In this document: positions 1 to 9,083 of the stretch, piece by piece | Layout of the letters: each line of letters opens with the position of its first letter | Position numbering within the stretch: position 1 is the stretch's first letter | Assembly: GCA_902797305.1 (NCBI GenBank) | Contig: CADBSK010000004.1 | Coordinates: 1-64,000, forward strand | Reading direction: 5' to 3' | Source of the DNA: an uncultured Spirochaetaceae bacterium | Lineage (GTDB): Bacteria > Spirochaetota > Spirochaetia > Treponematales > Treponemataceae | DNA: 64,000 bases | Position numbers and translations under genes: made by a program | The notes under the pieces: model-generated | Told to the model about the DNA's origin: nothing | Databases searched by the model: none | What the model saw: only the letters and a program-made list of their open reading frames with translations

Positions 1-96
1 AACGAGTGTTTTTGTAAGCCAGTTTGCTCCTTCGCGCCATTTTTGATACAAAGTCAAATATAATGCGTTTGCCCTGTAATTGTTCTTACATATCAA
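1..96 (-). CDS. possible partial CDS running off the left edge, unidentified
   Basis: The minus strand is open across this stretch. It reads as a plausible peptide (...NYRANALYLTLYQKWREGAN...) with protein-like composition, and base composition becomes visibly less AT-rich below about position 85. A TTG at 96-94 could be its start, but no ribosome binding site stands out and the frame is open further upstream too. I do not recognise the family. It could be a chance open frame, so this is only a pointer to a possible divergent neighbour. Confidence 0.2.
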   Translation of the reverse strand, partial: MICKNNYRANALYLTLYQKWREGANWLTKTLV

Positions 97-112
97 GACA
101 AAACAGTTAAAA

Positions 113-123
113 TAATATAAAAT
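113..123 (+). promoter_or_regulatory. candidate -10 element for the Wzi-like gene at 130
   Basis: Overlapping TATAAA (116-121) and TAAAAT (118-123) lie 6-8 bases before the ATG at 130. No Shine-Dalgarno sequence is visible in that gap. A weak -35-like AAGACA lies at 95-100, 17 bases from TAAAAT. If used, the transcript would begin at or next to the start codon. The surrounding DNA is very AT-rich, so chance resemblance is possible. Confidence 0.3.
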
Positions 124-129
124 ATTTTT

Positions 130-1890
130 ATGTATAAGAAATGTTTGGTCTTTTTGTTATTTATTTGTAGTACTGTTTTTGCACAAGAAGCTTTAAAATC
201 AATTGAAGAAGAATATTACGATTTTTTAAGTTTACAGGGAATTGTTGAACACCCTACTCTTGGGTATAGAACGCTGAGCGATAGTAAGTGGGAATTTTTA
301 GATAAAGAAGAACTTATTCAAAATCAAGACGGAACATTCAGCAAAGTTACTATAAATGGTAAAGAAAGCGCACAAAATATCTGGAAAAACAATAACCTGG
401 GAAGTACCTGGACTCTCTGGCAAAAAAGTAAGGCGCCACAGAACTGGTTTACCAGAGGAATCAACCAGGATTTGAAACTAAAGATTTATGGCCCTGAATG
501 GTTTAATTCATTTAATACCGCTGCTCCTTATGGACAGAACGACGGAGCATTGTGGCAAGGACGGGGTTATAATACAAGTCTTACAGCAGGAGTGAGGCTT
601 GAAGCCTTTGGTTTTGAGGCTACGATTAAACCGCAGGTAAATTTTATGCAGAATTTGGAGTTTGAGTATATCACTCCAAACTATACTGGTTCATCTTATG
701 AAAATAAAGCTGCAATATATGGATACTATGGGGTTACCTCTATTGATGCACCACAACGCTTTGGAGATTTACCTTTCTGGAACTTTGACTGGGGAGACTC
801 AGAAATTCGCTGGACATGGCACAATTTTACAATGGGTTTTGGAACTCAAAGTCCATGGCTTGGACCAGTAAAATTAAATCCTATTATTCATTCTAACAAT
901 GCGGCTAGTTATCCTAAAATTGATATTGGATTAAGAAAAACTGCATTACATATGCCACATTTTGGCTGGAATCTTGGCTCAATCGAAACCCGAGCCTGGT
1001 GGGGAAAGCTCACTGAGTCCGATTATTTTGATAACGACGAAACCAACGACAATAATCTGATTACAGGATTATGCTTTTATTATAAATTCCCGCTTAAAAA
1101 TGACTTAACTATCGGTTTTAACCGCACCATGATAAGCAAATGGAACGATATGAGCGCCTACACAACTCTCGGAATAATTATTCCGGGTATTTCTAACTTA
1201 ACCAGCGGCGGAGGCGATTCAAGCGACCAAAGATTTTCTGCAACAATCGACTACCTAAACAAAACCGTCGGCTGGGAAGTCTACTTTGAATGGGCCCGAA
1301 ACGATTTTTCCCCAAATATGGACTATATCATCCGATATCCGTTCCACACCCAGGGCTGGACTTTTGGTACTAAAAAGACAATTCCGCTACCGTTTAATCT
1401 AAAGGGAGAAATCATCCTTGAACTGACTGATTTGCAATGTTCGGCTGACTACGACAGATTAATCGGCTGGTACTCAACTTTCTACGCACATCACAAGGTA
1501 ACCCAGGGCTACACCAACCGCGGACAGTGGCTCGGCGCTGGCATCGGTACAGGCGGTAACAGCCAGTATCTTGGATTTACGGTTTACTATCCCAAAGGTA
1601 CATTTACACTTTTCGGACAGCGTAGAAATCCAGACTTAGATTACACAATGTACATCGATACAAGGAAGAACTCAGAAGACTATAAGAATAATAAGTGGAC
1701 AGCGGAAGCAAGCATAAGATGTAATGTAGATATTGGAATTACTGCTAAATATTATGTAACACCGTCATTTATTGCCGAAAGTACTTTTATTTTTGAAGAT
1801 GAATTTAATCCGTTGAATTCTAATCCTGATTTTATATCAATTCACCGGTATAATCCGATTTTTAGAATAAATTTAAAATATAATTTCTAA
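130..1890 (+). CDS. Wzi-like outer-membrane beta-barrel protein (capsule assembly Wzi family)
   Basis: 586 aa. An N-terminal signal peptide (about residues 1-19, cleavage after VFAQ) is followed by the EYYDFLSLQGIVEHPTLGYRTLSDS region, which resembles the start of treponemal Wzi-family barrels. The rest is rich in alternating aromatic and polar strands and ends in Phe (LKYNF), the usual C-terminal signal of outer-membrane barrels. Wzi proteins bind or anchor capsule or exopolysaccharide at the cell surface. The gene stands alone on the plus strand and faces the minus-strand glycan cluster, which fits a role in surface-glycan attachment. Its exact ligand is not visible. The family assignment is from recognisable N-terminal and C-terminal features, not an alignment. 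Confidence 0.7.
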   Translation: MYKKCLVFLLFICSTVFAQEALKSIEEEYYDFLSLQGIVEHPTLGYRTLSDSKWEFLDKEELIQNQDGTFSKVTINGKESAQNIWKNNNLGSTWTLWQKSKAPQNWFTRGINQDLKLKIYGPEWFNSFNTAAPYGQNDGALWQGRGYNTSLTAGVRLEAFGFEATIKPQVNFMQNLEFEYITPNYTGSSYENKAAIYGYYGVTSIDAPQRFGDLPFWNFDWGDSEIRWTWHNFTMGFGTQSPWLGPVKLNPIIHSNNAASYPKIDIGLRKTALHMPHFGWNLGSIETRAWWGKLTESDYFDNDETNDNNLITGLCFYYKFPLKNDLTIGFNRTMISKWNDMSAYTTLGIIIPGISNLTSGGGDSSDQRFSATIDYLNKTVGWEVYFEWARNDFSPNMDYIIRYPFHTQGWTFGTKKTIPLPFNLKGEIILELTDLQCSADYDRLIGWYSTFYAHHKVTQGYTNRGQWLGAGIGTGGNSQYLGFTVYYPKGTFTLFGQRRNPDLDYTMYIDTRKNSEDYKNNKWTAEASIRCNVDIGITAKYYVTPSFIAESTFIFEDEFNPLNSNPDFISIHRYNPIFRINLKYNF

Positions 1891-1944
1891 TAAATTCAAA
1901 CTTAAAAAAATTAATTTAGAGATACAGTAGTTTATAAAATTTGT

Positions 1945-2886
1945 TTATCTGCTCAGTTCTGTAATTCTGTAAAGTTTTTCTGATAAGTCAGCCGGCATTT
2001 TTTTTGTTTTTGTATCGCAAAAAGTGATTTTTTTTCTGAATGCATTAAAAAAGTCTAAAAGAATAGTCAAAATAATCTTTTGTACAATATTTTTGGGAAA
2101 TGATTTGTAAAACTCAGCTTTTGAAATTAATTTATTTTCTAACAGATACTGAAATACAACTCGATTATCTTCTTTAATCAGATTATACCATTTTCCTTTT
2201 TTATTTGCTGAGATTCCTGAATCAGATTCATAAAAAATTATCGGTTTATTTAAATATGAAATTTTCATATTTTTTGCAGCCATAATATTTATAGTAGAAT
2301 CTTCACAATATTTTACTTTTCCATTAAAAATATTTAAAATCTCTAATAATGAATCATATTCATAAAAAAGAGCTGCCCCCAGAATTGCATCTCGGGAAAT
2401 TAAATAATTATTTCGTATCTTTTTAGAGTTCTGTTTAATATATGGGCGCAGAAAATAAGGGTGATGACGATTAGGATAGTATTTTAAATTCTCATCTTGA
2501 TAATAATAAACAGCATCCCCAAAGGAAACTTTTGCATTTTTATTATGAGAATATAAATATAAGGAACTTAACGTATTACTGTCATACAAATAATCTCCCG
2601 GTGAAATAGGTTTTATATATTTTCCTTTTGCTACATTTAGTGCGTTATATAAGTTTGTATAGGTTCCTTTATTGATACCATCACCAATAAACTTGTAATC
2701 TGTAAAATTAACTGATTTAAAATAATTTTCCAGATTATCAAAATTATTATTTTTAGAACCGTCATCTGCAATCAAAATCTCAAAGGAGCAATTCTTTTGA
2801 TTTAAAACTGAGTTTATAGTCTTTATTGTTTTTTGATAATCAGAATTATATGTTAAAACAACAACACTAACATCATATGTATTCAT
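1945..2886 (-). CDS. family 2 glycosyltransferase
   Basis: 313 aa. The N-terminal GT-A nucleotide-binding fold is clear: VSVVVLTYNSDYQKTIKTINSVL, then FEILIADDGSKNN. The usual DxD/DD metal site is replaced by a SPGDYLYD segment near residue 97, so the metal ligand pattern is atypical. It is the last gene of the long minus-strand polysaccharide unit and follows fdtC with a 26-base gap. The start is supported by GGGGAA about 5 bases upstream. It probably adds one sugar to the lipid-linked repeat unit in the cytoplasm; donor and acceptor cannot be told from sequence alone. Confidence 0.8.
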   Translation of the reverse strand: MNTYDVSVVVLTYNSDYQKTIKTINSVLNQKNCSFEILIADDGSKNNNFDNLENYFKSVNFTDYKFIGDGINKGTYTNLYNALNVAKGKYIKPISPGDYLYDSNTLSSLYLYSHNKNAKVSFGDAVYYYQDENLKYYPNRHHPYFLRPYIKQNSKKIRNNYLISRDAILGAALFYEYDSLLEILNIFNGKVKYCEDSTINIMAAKNMKISYLNKPIIFYESDSGISANKKGKWYNLIKEDNRVVFQYLLENKLISKAEFYKSFPKNIVQKIILTILLDFFNAFRKKITFCDTKTKKMPADLSEKLYRITELSR

Positions 2887-2912
2887 AATTATTCCCCGAT
2901 TAGATATCTGTA

Positions 2913-3362
2913 TTAAATCTTTCGTATAAATTTTGCAGGATTACCTACCCAGACTTCACCTGCTCCAACATCTTTTGTAACTACACTACCAGCACCAATC
3001 ATTGCGTTTTCTCCGATTGTAATTCCGCATAAAATCGTTGCATTTGCTCCTATACTTGCACCTTTTTTAACGATTGTTTTAGATAATTTCCAGTCGTTTT
3101 TTTTTGAACGGGGAAATAAATCATTCGTAAAAGTTACATTTGGACCTACAAATACATTATCTTCAAGAGTTACACCGTCCCAAAGCTGAACTCCGCTTTT
3201 TATAGTTACATTATTACCGACCGTTACATCGTTTTCTATAAGGACATTGGCGCAAATATTGCAGTTTTCGCCGATTTTTGCTTTTGGAAACACAACGCAA
3301 AACTGCCAGATATTTGTATTTTCAGTAACATTTGCTTTACAATCTGCAAGTGGATGAATCAT
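2913..3362 (-). CDS. fdtC: hexapeptide-repeat N-acetyltransferase, probably dTDP-3-amino-3,6-dideoxyhexose acetyltransferase
   Basis: 149 aa, almost entirely left-handed beta-helix hexapeptide repeats ([21 protein letters not shown]..., [24 protein letters not shown]). It ends with the [23 protein letters not shown] tail common to WbbJ/WlbB/FdtC-type sugar acetyltransferases. The acetyl-CoA-dependent step would convert dTDP-3-amino-3,6-dideoxyhexose to the 3-acetamido sugar. The assignment to Fdt/Qdt chemistry rests on context: fdtA and fdtB homologues are in the same cluster. Start and stop of the neighbouring GT8 gene overlap as ATGA, with GAGG 5 bases upstream. A 4-amino or 2-amino sugar substrate is the main alternative. 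Confidence 0.7.
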   Translation of the reverse strand: MIHPLADCKANVTENTNIWQFCVVFPKAKIGENCNICANVLIENDVTVGNNVTIKSGVQLWDGVTLEDNVFVGPNVTFTNDLFPRSKKNDWKLSKTIVKKGASIGANATILCGITIGENAMIGAGSVVTKDVGAGEVWVGNPAKFIRKI

Positions 3363-4291
3363 TTTAACCTCATAAAGAATTTTTTTACCTTTCGTTTAAG
3401 TTTATTTATAAAAGTAAAATTTTCTGTGCACTGACAATTTAACATACATAACAAATTAGTCATAACAGGTATATACAAGTCTTTATTCTGAGTATATTTT
3501 ACAAATTCACTAAAATAATGAATACAACCAGCTTTTGAGTTTTTATCCTTTGATAAAATTGCACTAATCCACTCTTGATAGCAATTTTCATTACCGTTTA
3601 TTGACAAATTTGGTTTAAAGCCATGTAAATGAACAATTTTAACATTTGAATTTTCACCCCAATATGGTTTCCAGTTAAATTCCAATGGTAACTTTTCAAA
3701 CTTATTTTTGTATATATCGTTTAGATATCCTTGGTCGCAACATTCAATACTGCAAAGTTTTTTTTCTTTAAGCATTGAAACTAATTGTTTCTTTGCATCT
3801 TTATAAGAAGCCATATTAATAAGCATTACACCTGCATTAAAATATGAATATTTATCTGTTTTATCAAATTCTGGGCAAACTCCAATTGTTTTTACATTAG
3901 GTACAGATATTTCATCCATAAATAAAACATCTGTATCAGAATATAGAATTACATCATCTTCATTCTCAATATCTGCTATCATAAATCTCAAGAAACGTGA
4001 ATATAGAGAAGATTTTGTTACATTGATTTTTTTGAGATAATCATCCGTATAAACACTAAGAAGTTCCCGCTCAAAATCTATCGTAGACAAATGTATTTTA
4101 ACATTTTTATCTTTTAATAGTTTATAAATTCGATCTTCTTCTATATTCTGAACAAAAGTTTTTCTAAAATCATAAAGACAATGTAATTCTAAATCTGTAT
4201 TTTTTATTGCAGAATTAATTGTTGCAACAAACATCCAATAATAATTATCATTTTGAGATACATCATCTGATAAAGCAAAATAACATTTCAT
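3359..4291 (-). CDS. family 8-like glycosyltransferase (LPS galactosyl/glucosyltransferase type)
   Basis: 310 aa. The GT8 pattern is visible: an N-terminal [23 protein letters not shown] segment, the metal-binding DxD in [16 protein letters not shown], then [11 protein letters not shown] and [20 protein letters not shown], and a later [14 protein letters not shown]8 enzymes are retaining transferases that use UDP-hexoses. It lies between fdtA (5-base gap) and fdtC (4-base overlap), so it belongs to the same transcript. It probably acts in the cytoplasm on the growing lipid-linked oligosaccharide. The sugar added is not predictable. Confidence 0.78.
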   Translation of the reverse strand: MKCYFALSDDVSQNDNYYWMFVATINSAIKNTDLELHCLYDFRKTFVQNIEEDRIYKLLKDKNVKIHLSTIDFERELLSVYTDDYLKKINVTKSSLYSRFLRFMIADIENEDDVILYSDTDVLFMDEISVPNVKTIGVCPEFDKTDKYSYFNAGVMLINMASYKDAKKQLVSMLKEKKLCSIECCDQGYLNDIYKNKFEKLPLEFNWKPYWGENSNVKIVHLHGFKPNLSINGNENCYQEWISAILSKDKNSKAGCIHYFSEFVKYTQNKDLYIPVMTNLLCMLNCQCTENFTFINKLKRKVKKFFMRLK

Positions 4292-4296
4292 AACTC

Positions 4297-4695
4297 TTAT
4301 TTCTTCAAACTCGCTAAAAAATCATCATAATTACGGATATATTCGTTTTCATCATAATATTCGCTGGCTAGAACTACAAGTTTACAGCCATAAGAAAAGT
4401 CATGCATTTCTCGCCACATATTTTTACCGATATAAAGAGCAACATCCGGTCGATTCAGCAAAACCTGTTCCCTGCGTTCTCCATCGTCGAGAATAAAACG
4501 ACATGCTCCATCCATTGCAATAATAATCTGTTCTAGATTTTTATGAGCATGAAAACCACGTGCTTCATTTGGAAGCGTATCAAACATGTAATAAACGCGT
4601 TTTATTTCAAATGGGATATCTTTTAATGCTTCAATCGCAACAAGTTTACCCCTGTTGTCACCATGAACCGGCATATCAATCAGTCTGTAATTCAT
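4297..4695 (-). CDS. fdtA: dTDP-4-oxo-6-deoxyglucose 3,4-ketoisomerase (FdtA/QdtA family)
   Basis: 132 aa, the normal length for the WxcM/FdtA cupin family. GDNRGKLVAIE near the N-terminus and GFHAHKNLEQII with the catalytic His pair (His49, His51) are diagnostic. It isomerises dTDP-4-keto-6-deoxyglucose to the 3-keto sugar, the step before FdtB transamination and FdtC acetylation. The residue after RG is Lys17 and there is a His at 98; from memory, FdtA (galacto product) carries Arg and His at the equivalent sites while QdtA (gluco product) carries Tyr and Arg, so FdtA is favoured. The gene has its own good promoter immediately upstream. Confidence 0.85.
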   Translation of the reverse strand: MNYRLIDMPVHGDNRGKLVAIEALKDIPFEIKRVYYMFDTLPNEARGFHAHKNLEQIIIAMDGACRFILDDGERREQVLLNRPDVALYIGKNMWREMHDFSYGCKLVVLASEYYDENEYIRNYDDFLASLKK

Positions 4696-4702
4696 ACCTT
4701 TA

Positions 4703-4731
4703 ATTATAAATCATATAATTTTTTATTACAA
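4703..4731 (-). promoter_or_regulatory. sigma-70 promoter for fdtA inside the polysaccharide cluster, near-leaderless
   Basis: On the minus strand TTGTAA (4731-4726), a 17-base spacer and a perfect TATAAT (4708-4703) lie 7 bases before the fdtA ATG (4695). Transcription would begin at about the start codon. An AAAGGT sits directly against the ATG, too close for a normal Shine-Dalgarno. This would let fdtA, the GT8 gene, fdtC and the last GT2 gene be transcribed independently of the upstream genes. Confidence 0.6.
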
Positions 4732-4755
4732 GAAATCAGAAAAAATTAAATATGG

Positions 4756-6015
4756 TTATTTATTTTCAAGCACATTATCAAAAACTTCTGAAACATTTTT
4801 TACGAAAGCTTTGCGACCGAAATATGAAATTGCCTTTTCACGAATTTTTTCGGAATCAAAAGTGATTGTTCCGTTTAAGAAATCGTTACAATGTTTGGCT
4901 AGTGTTTTGTAATCCGTTATAGATACAATTCTTCCCATTGTATCATCTACATAGTCTTCTACGCCACCACAGCGGGTTGAAAATACAGGAAGCCCGGACA
5001 TACTTGCCTCAATGGCGCTAACCGGAAGGCCTTCCTGAATACTGGTCATTACAAAAGCATCACATTTATTGTATAAATAAGGGATGTCGTCGCGGCTTAC
5101 GAATTCGATTAAAGAAGTATTTTCATTTATTGAAGAATTTTGAAATGCTTCCTCAAGTTCCGCTGCATTTTTTGAATAACCTTTATTTGCATTATATCCT
5201 GCAAGGATTATCTTAAAATCTTTTGAAGCAATCTTCTTTAATTCTTCCATCGTTTTAATAAATAATGAAAGATTTTTGTAAAAACTGTTTGCGGCCACAA
5301 TTAAAAAAGTTTTTACATCATGAATTTCTTTTGAAACAGAAAATTTTGATTCGTCACACAGATTCCAAACATAATGAGGTGTAATCTTTACATTCTGAAG
5401 CATAACCTGTCGTACTTTATCAGAAGAAATTGCAAGAAAAGCATCAGCTTCTTCTATTGCTTCAGCTGCAGAATCTTTTAATAATTGTCCCGGCCACGGA
5501 AAAGGTGCGTGTTCTGCAGTAACATGAGGAACGGAATAAATATCCGAAAAAATCTTTCCTAGAGGAGCCATATCTTGGCTAGTAAGGGAATAAACACAGT
5601 CAAATGAAGGAAGAAGATTTTTTCGTTTTAATTTATTTACCACTTTCATCTGGCGCTTTTTTACAGATTTTAATTCATAACGACCAATTCCCTGTCGGAT
5701 TTCTTTTTTTAAGAATTTTCTAAGGTTATATTTTAATTCTGCAAGACAAATATAAGCCGGCTTTTTATAAAAAAGTAAATATTCCTGTAACCCCTTATCA
5801 TCTTGTACAAATGAAAATTGTGGACGTTCCAGACCAAAAAGTCTTTTTATGTAGAAAAGAAACCAAATCTCATTTTTTTCAATAACACGTAAAACAACAA
5901 AATTATATTTTTCCTGCAGGCAAAGAGCCTGTTCCCTGAAAAAAGAACCCGCAAAAGGATTTTCTTTCGTCGGATACCACGAAGGAAGCATTAAAATTGT
6001 AGGTTTATTTGGCAT
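4756..6015 (-). CDS. family 4 glycosyltransferase (GT-B fold)
   Basis: 419 aa. The N-terminus ILMLPSWYPTKENPFAGSFFREQA is typical of GT4 enzymes. The C-terminal donor-binding half has LIVAANSFYKNLSLFIKTME, KCDAFVMTSIQEGLPVSAIEASMSGLPVF (the EX7E region) and GGVEDYVDD. It has no membrane segment and should act at the cytoplasmic face on a lipid-linked glycan. AAGGAG lies 9 bases upstream of the ATG. A 60-base gap on each side separates it from the neighbouring genes of the same strand. The sugar transferred is unknown. Confidence 0.82.
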   Translation of the reverse strand: MPNKPTILMLPSWYPTKENPFAGSFFREQALCLQEKYNFVVLRVIEKNEIWFLFYIKRLFGLERPQFSFVQDDKGLQEYLLFYKKPAYICLAELKYNLRKFLKKEIRQGIGRYELKSVKKRQMKVVNKLKRKNLLPSFDCVYSLTSQDMAPLGKIFSDIYSVPHVTAEHAPFPWPGQLLKDSAAEAIEEADAFLAISSDKVRQVMLQNVKITPHYVWNLCDESKFSVSKEIHDVKTFLIVAANSFYKNLSLFIKTMEELKKIASKDFKIILAGYNANKGYSKNAAELEEAFQNSSINENTSLIEFVSRDDIPYLYNKCDAFVMTSIQEGLPVSAIEASMSGLPVFSTRCGGVEDYVDDTMGRIVSITDYKTLAKHCNDFLNGTITFDSEKIREKAISYFGRKAFVKNVSEVFDNVLENK

Positions 6016-6075
6016 TGTTTATGACTCCTTATTAACTACAGATAAATTATTTATTGTATTTCTTTATGACTATCC

Positions 6076-7110
6076 TTAAAAAAGACTTCTGACAAGTGCA
6101 AAATAATTTTTATCTTTTATATATTCTATTCTTTTTCTTTGAAGAACAGGTAAAACACTTAAAGAATCAAAGCATCTGTCACTCAAATTCAGTATAGAAC
6201 ATACTTGTTTTATGGATAAAATAAATTTGAATAAACCTAATGGCAAAGTCCGCTTAAGATTACTTTTAAAACCATTAAATCCATAATCAATCATAAAAGA
6301 AAAATATAAAATACACTGGCTTCTTAAAACATCGGTATATAACCCCTTATCTATCAGCAGAAGCAAATTTTGTATTAAAATATTTAATCGTTCAAAATAT
6401 AATCTATCAAAACTATTTACTATAGAAGTCTCATTGTTCACATAATGATAAGATGTTATTTCATTACAAATCTGTAAACTTTTACAATAACTTAAAATTC
6501 CGTAAGTGCAAACAGCATCTTCTCCTAGTTTTATAAATGAATTAACCTGTGGAAAGATTTTTTTTGCGATATCAGCCTTAAAAAATTTCGTCCAATTATT
6601 AGGAAAAATTCCAGATTCATAATACAAATTTTCAAAACAAATAGATTTTTTTAGAATCTCTTTTAATGAATCTCTATTATAAAATCCAGAAGTAATTTTA
6701 TTTTTTAATATTTCTGATTTTGAATTATTCTCTTTTATAAAACCTGTACAAAAAATATCAGGTAAATCTTTTCCGAATTGAGCAAAAACTTTTTCATAAT
6801 AATCTTTTTCAACCCAGTCATCAGAGTCTACAAATGTTATATAATTCCCTGTAGCTTTTAAAACACCATTATTACGAGCTGCCTGACTTCCAGAATTCTC
6901 CTGTTCAACATAAACAAATCTTGAATCTTTGTTGCAAAAATTTTTACATATTAAATCACTTGTATCTTTTGAGCCATCATTAACTAATATAATTTCAATA
7001 TTTTTATATGTTTGGTGTATTATACTTTCAAGACATTTATTTAAGTATTTTTGGGCATTATAAATGGGAATAACAATAGAAAGTTTTAGCTGCATTGAAT
7101 CATTATTCAT
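6076..7110 (-). CDS. family 2 glycosyltransferase
   Basis: 344 aa. A complete GT2 N-terminal domain is seen: LSIVIPIYNAQKYLNKCLES, NIEIILVNDGSKDTS, ARNNGVLKATGNYITFVDSDDWVEKDYY, where DSDDW holds the metal-binding acidic residues. The C-terminal part is helical and basic, as in many capsule or O-antigen transferases. Its ATG overlaps the end of wzx by 8 bases and has AAGGGG about 8 bases upstream, so it is translated from the same message as the flippase. It probably transfers one residue of the repeat unit. Confidence 0.82.
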   Translation of the reverse strand: MNNDSMQLKLSIVIPIYNAQKYLNKCLESIIHQTYKNIEIILVNDGSKDTSDLICKNFCNKDSRFVYVEQENSGSQAARNNGVLKATGNYITFVDSDDWVEKDYYEKVFAQFGKDLPDIFCTGFIKENNSKSEILKNKITSGFYNRDSLKEILKKSICFENLYYESGIFPNNWTKFFKADIAKKIFPQVNSFIKLGEDAVCTYGILSYCKSLQICNEITSYHYVNNETSIVNSFDRLYFERLNILIQNLLLLIDKGLYTDVLRSQCILYFSFMIDYGFNGFKSNLKRTLPLGLFKFILSIKQVCSILNLSDRCFDSLSVLPVLQRKRIEYIKDKNYFALVRSLF

Positions 7111-8638
7111 CAGATTTCCCCTTCTTAAAGATTTTATTCAAAATTGATTGTTTAAAAAATATAAAATATTGATTTTTAAAAAATAAGAAATACTCAATCA
7201 CACAACAAATAATACCGGAAATTATAAAATATATAATTAATGTAATAGTCTGATTATACAAAAATATATGGGATATAATTAACTTTATCAAAAGAATTAA
7301 ACAAATCGAATAAAACAAATTCCTTAATATATTAAAAAAATATGAAATCAAGTTTTTATGAAAAACATTTTTATAAACAATTTTTGGAGCAACCCAAATT
7401 TGAACTGCAATAGAACTTATTATCGTTCCTACAACAATACCTGCAAGACCAAATAATTTAGCAAATATACATGAAGCAACAAGATTTATAAAACTCTCTA
7501 TAAGAGGAGCGAATTTATCCTGTTCAAAAAGTCCGGCCGCATTTTTTATTGTACCAATAGGTTTTCGGGTAAAACCTAAAAAATTACTTGCCACTATCAG
7601 ATAAACAATCGTATCGGAAAGAGTTGAATCGTCTCCAAGCCACCATCGTACAAATGGAGTCAATAATACCGCAAGACAAACTGAAACAAAAATTGTGAGT
7701 ATAGAATTTATCAATTCAATTTTTTTAAATAATTCGTATTTTTCTTCAGAATCTTTTTCTACAAGGAAATTTCCTACGCTTGAACTTATTCCATCATATA
7801 ATTGATTTGCAAGAGTAGTAATTAAAGTAACAATTGTAATATAGCTTGTATATTTACCAACTTCAGAAACACCAAAAAAGTATGAAATAAGAATGTTATC
7901 AGTTCCGGCTACACAAAATGTACCAACAGAATGTAAAAATAATGCTTTAATTTTTGAAACAAGCATTGCTCTTACATCAGCAGGCAGTTTTTCTGAAATC
8001 TTGTCTTTAAGATAAGGATAAAGTTTATCAGCTTTCCATGAAATTAAAAGATTTAATCCAACAGTACACAAAATATTTACGGTAAGATATAAAACATAAC
8101 TTTTGGTTAAAACAAAAACGGTAAGCTGTCCAATTTTTGATATAATCGAAAATATTAATGTATAAAGGGTTATAATATAATTCTTTTGATCCGCAAATAT
8201 TAAATTACGCTTATAGGATAATAAATATGAAAAAGAGGAATTTAGAACAAAAAGTAAAAAAACTTCCCTGACATAATTCATGGAAAGTGTCGTATTAACA
8301 AAAAAATGTAAAAAAGGAATAATTATTAAACCAATTATAAAAACGACCAGAGAAATTATTCTGTATGCGTTTTTATAAAATCTCATTATGATTGATATAA
8401 GTTTTGTATCATTTTCAGCAAGAGGTTTATAAAGCGCAAAAACAATCGCCGCTCCAATACCAAGCTCTGTAAGGCTCATAAAGGCAATTATATTTGTAAA
8501 GACTCCGTTAATACCTAAATATTCAAATCCAAGATTAACCTTTATAAGTCGAGTTGTAAAAAAAGAAATTACGGCTAAAAATATCTGAGAACCGATGCCT
8601 GCTATAATATTTTTTATTGATTGTTTCGTTCTATTCAT
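7103..8638 (-). CDS. wzx: Wzx-type polysaccharide flippase (MOP/PST superfamily)
   Basis: 511 aa with about 12-14 hydrophobic segments. The N-terminus (GIGSQIFLAVISFFTTRLIKVNLGFEYLGINGVFTNIIAFMSLTELGIGAAIVFALYKPLA) is characteristic of PST/Wzx proteins of polysaccharide loci. It would flip the undecaprenyl-linked repeat unit across the inner membrane. The start codon lies one base beyond the stop of the upstream 147-aa gene and has no Shine-Dalgarno of its own, which points to translational coupling to that gene. No Wzy polymerase is recognisable in the window. Confidence 0.82.
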   Translation of the reverse strand: MNRTKQSIKNIIAGIGSQIFLAVISFFTTRLIKVNLGFEYLGINGVFTNIIAFMSLTELGIGAAIVFALYKPLAENDTKLISIIMRFYKNAYRIISLVVFIIGLIIIPFLHFFVNTTLSMNYVREVFLLFVLNSSFSYLLSYKRNLIFADQKNYIITLYTLIFSIISKIGQLTVFVLTKSYVLYLTVNILCTVGLNLLISWKADKLYPYLKDKISEKLPADVRAMLVSKIKALFLHSVGTFCVAGTDNILISYFFGVSEVGKYTSYITIVTLITTLANQLYDGISSSVGNFLVEKDSEEKYELFKKIELINSILTIFVSVCLAVLLTPFVRWWLGDDSTLSDTIVYLIVASNFLGFTRKPIGTIKNAAGLFEQDKFAPLIESFINLVASCIFAKLFGLAGIVVGTIISSIAVQIWVAPKIVYKNVFHKNLISYFFNILRNLFYSICLILLIKLIISHIFLYNQTITLIIYFIISGIICCVIEYFLFFKNQYFIFFKQSILNKIFKKGKSDE

Positions 8639-8639
8639 A

Positions 8640-9083
8640 TTATTTAATATTTTCCGTCGCTTCTAAAATCCTCTCTACCGCCATACTACAATCCAGTGTA
8701 TGATAGGCTGGATATAGTGTATTAAGCATTTCTGCATTACATATTTTTCCAATTTCTTTACTGGTTTGTTTAGTAAAAAAATGCCAATAGCGGTACAGAT
8801 AGCCCATCCAGAAAAGACTTTCTGGATTATATATAATCCCCGGGGTATTAGTAGTATATTCCTCTAGTACATCGTATAAAAGATTTTCTTCACCGAGCCA
8901 TTGAGTTCTGTCATAGGGCAAATCAAAATAAGCTGCAGTTCGGCTTTGCATAAAAAAATCTATAAATTCCTTACTTGCCAAGTTTTTTTTAGCTGATAAC
9001 TGAAACATTTTTCCCTGAACAGAACATAACTGTCGTTCAAGCTGCGATAAAACAAAAGGAGAATTACTTGATAAGTTCGTCAA
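8640..9083 (-). CDS. 147-aa protein of unknown function, partner of the DUF3990 protein
   Basis: I do not recognise a named family. The frame is open to 9158, but that would overlap the DUF3990 gene by 95 bases. A TTG at 9083, with GGGAGGG 8 bases upstream, gives a 20-base overlap and is the better start. The protein begins near LTNLSSNSPFVLSQLERQ and is mixed polar and aromatic, with FIDFFMQSRTAAYFDLPYDRTQWLGEE and FWMGYLYRYWHFFT segments and no signal peptide. Its tight coupling behind an ADP-ribosyltransferase-like gene suggests an antitoxin or accessory role. That is inference only. Confidence 0.55.
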   Translation of the reverse strand: MTNLSSNSPFVLSQLERQLCSVQGKMFQLSAKKNLASKEFIDFFMQSRTAAYFDLPYDRTQWLGEENLLYDVLEEYTTNTPGIIYNPESLFWMGYLYRYWHFFTKQTSKEIGKICNAEMLNTLYPAYHTLDCSMAVERILEATENIK

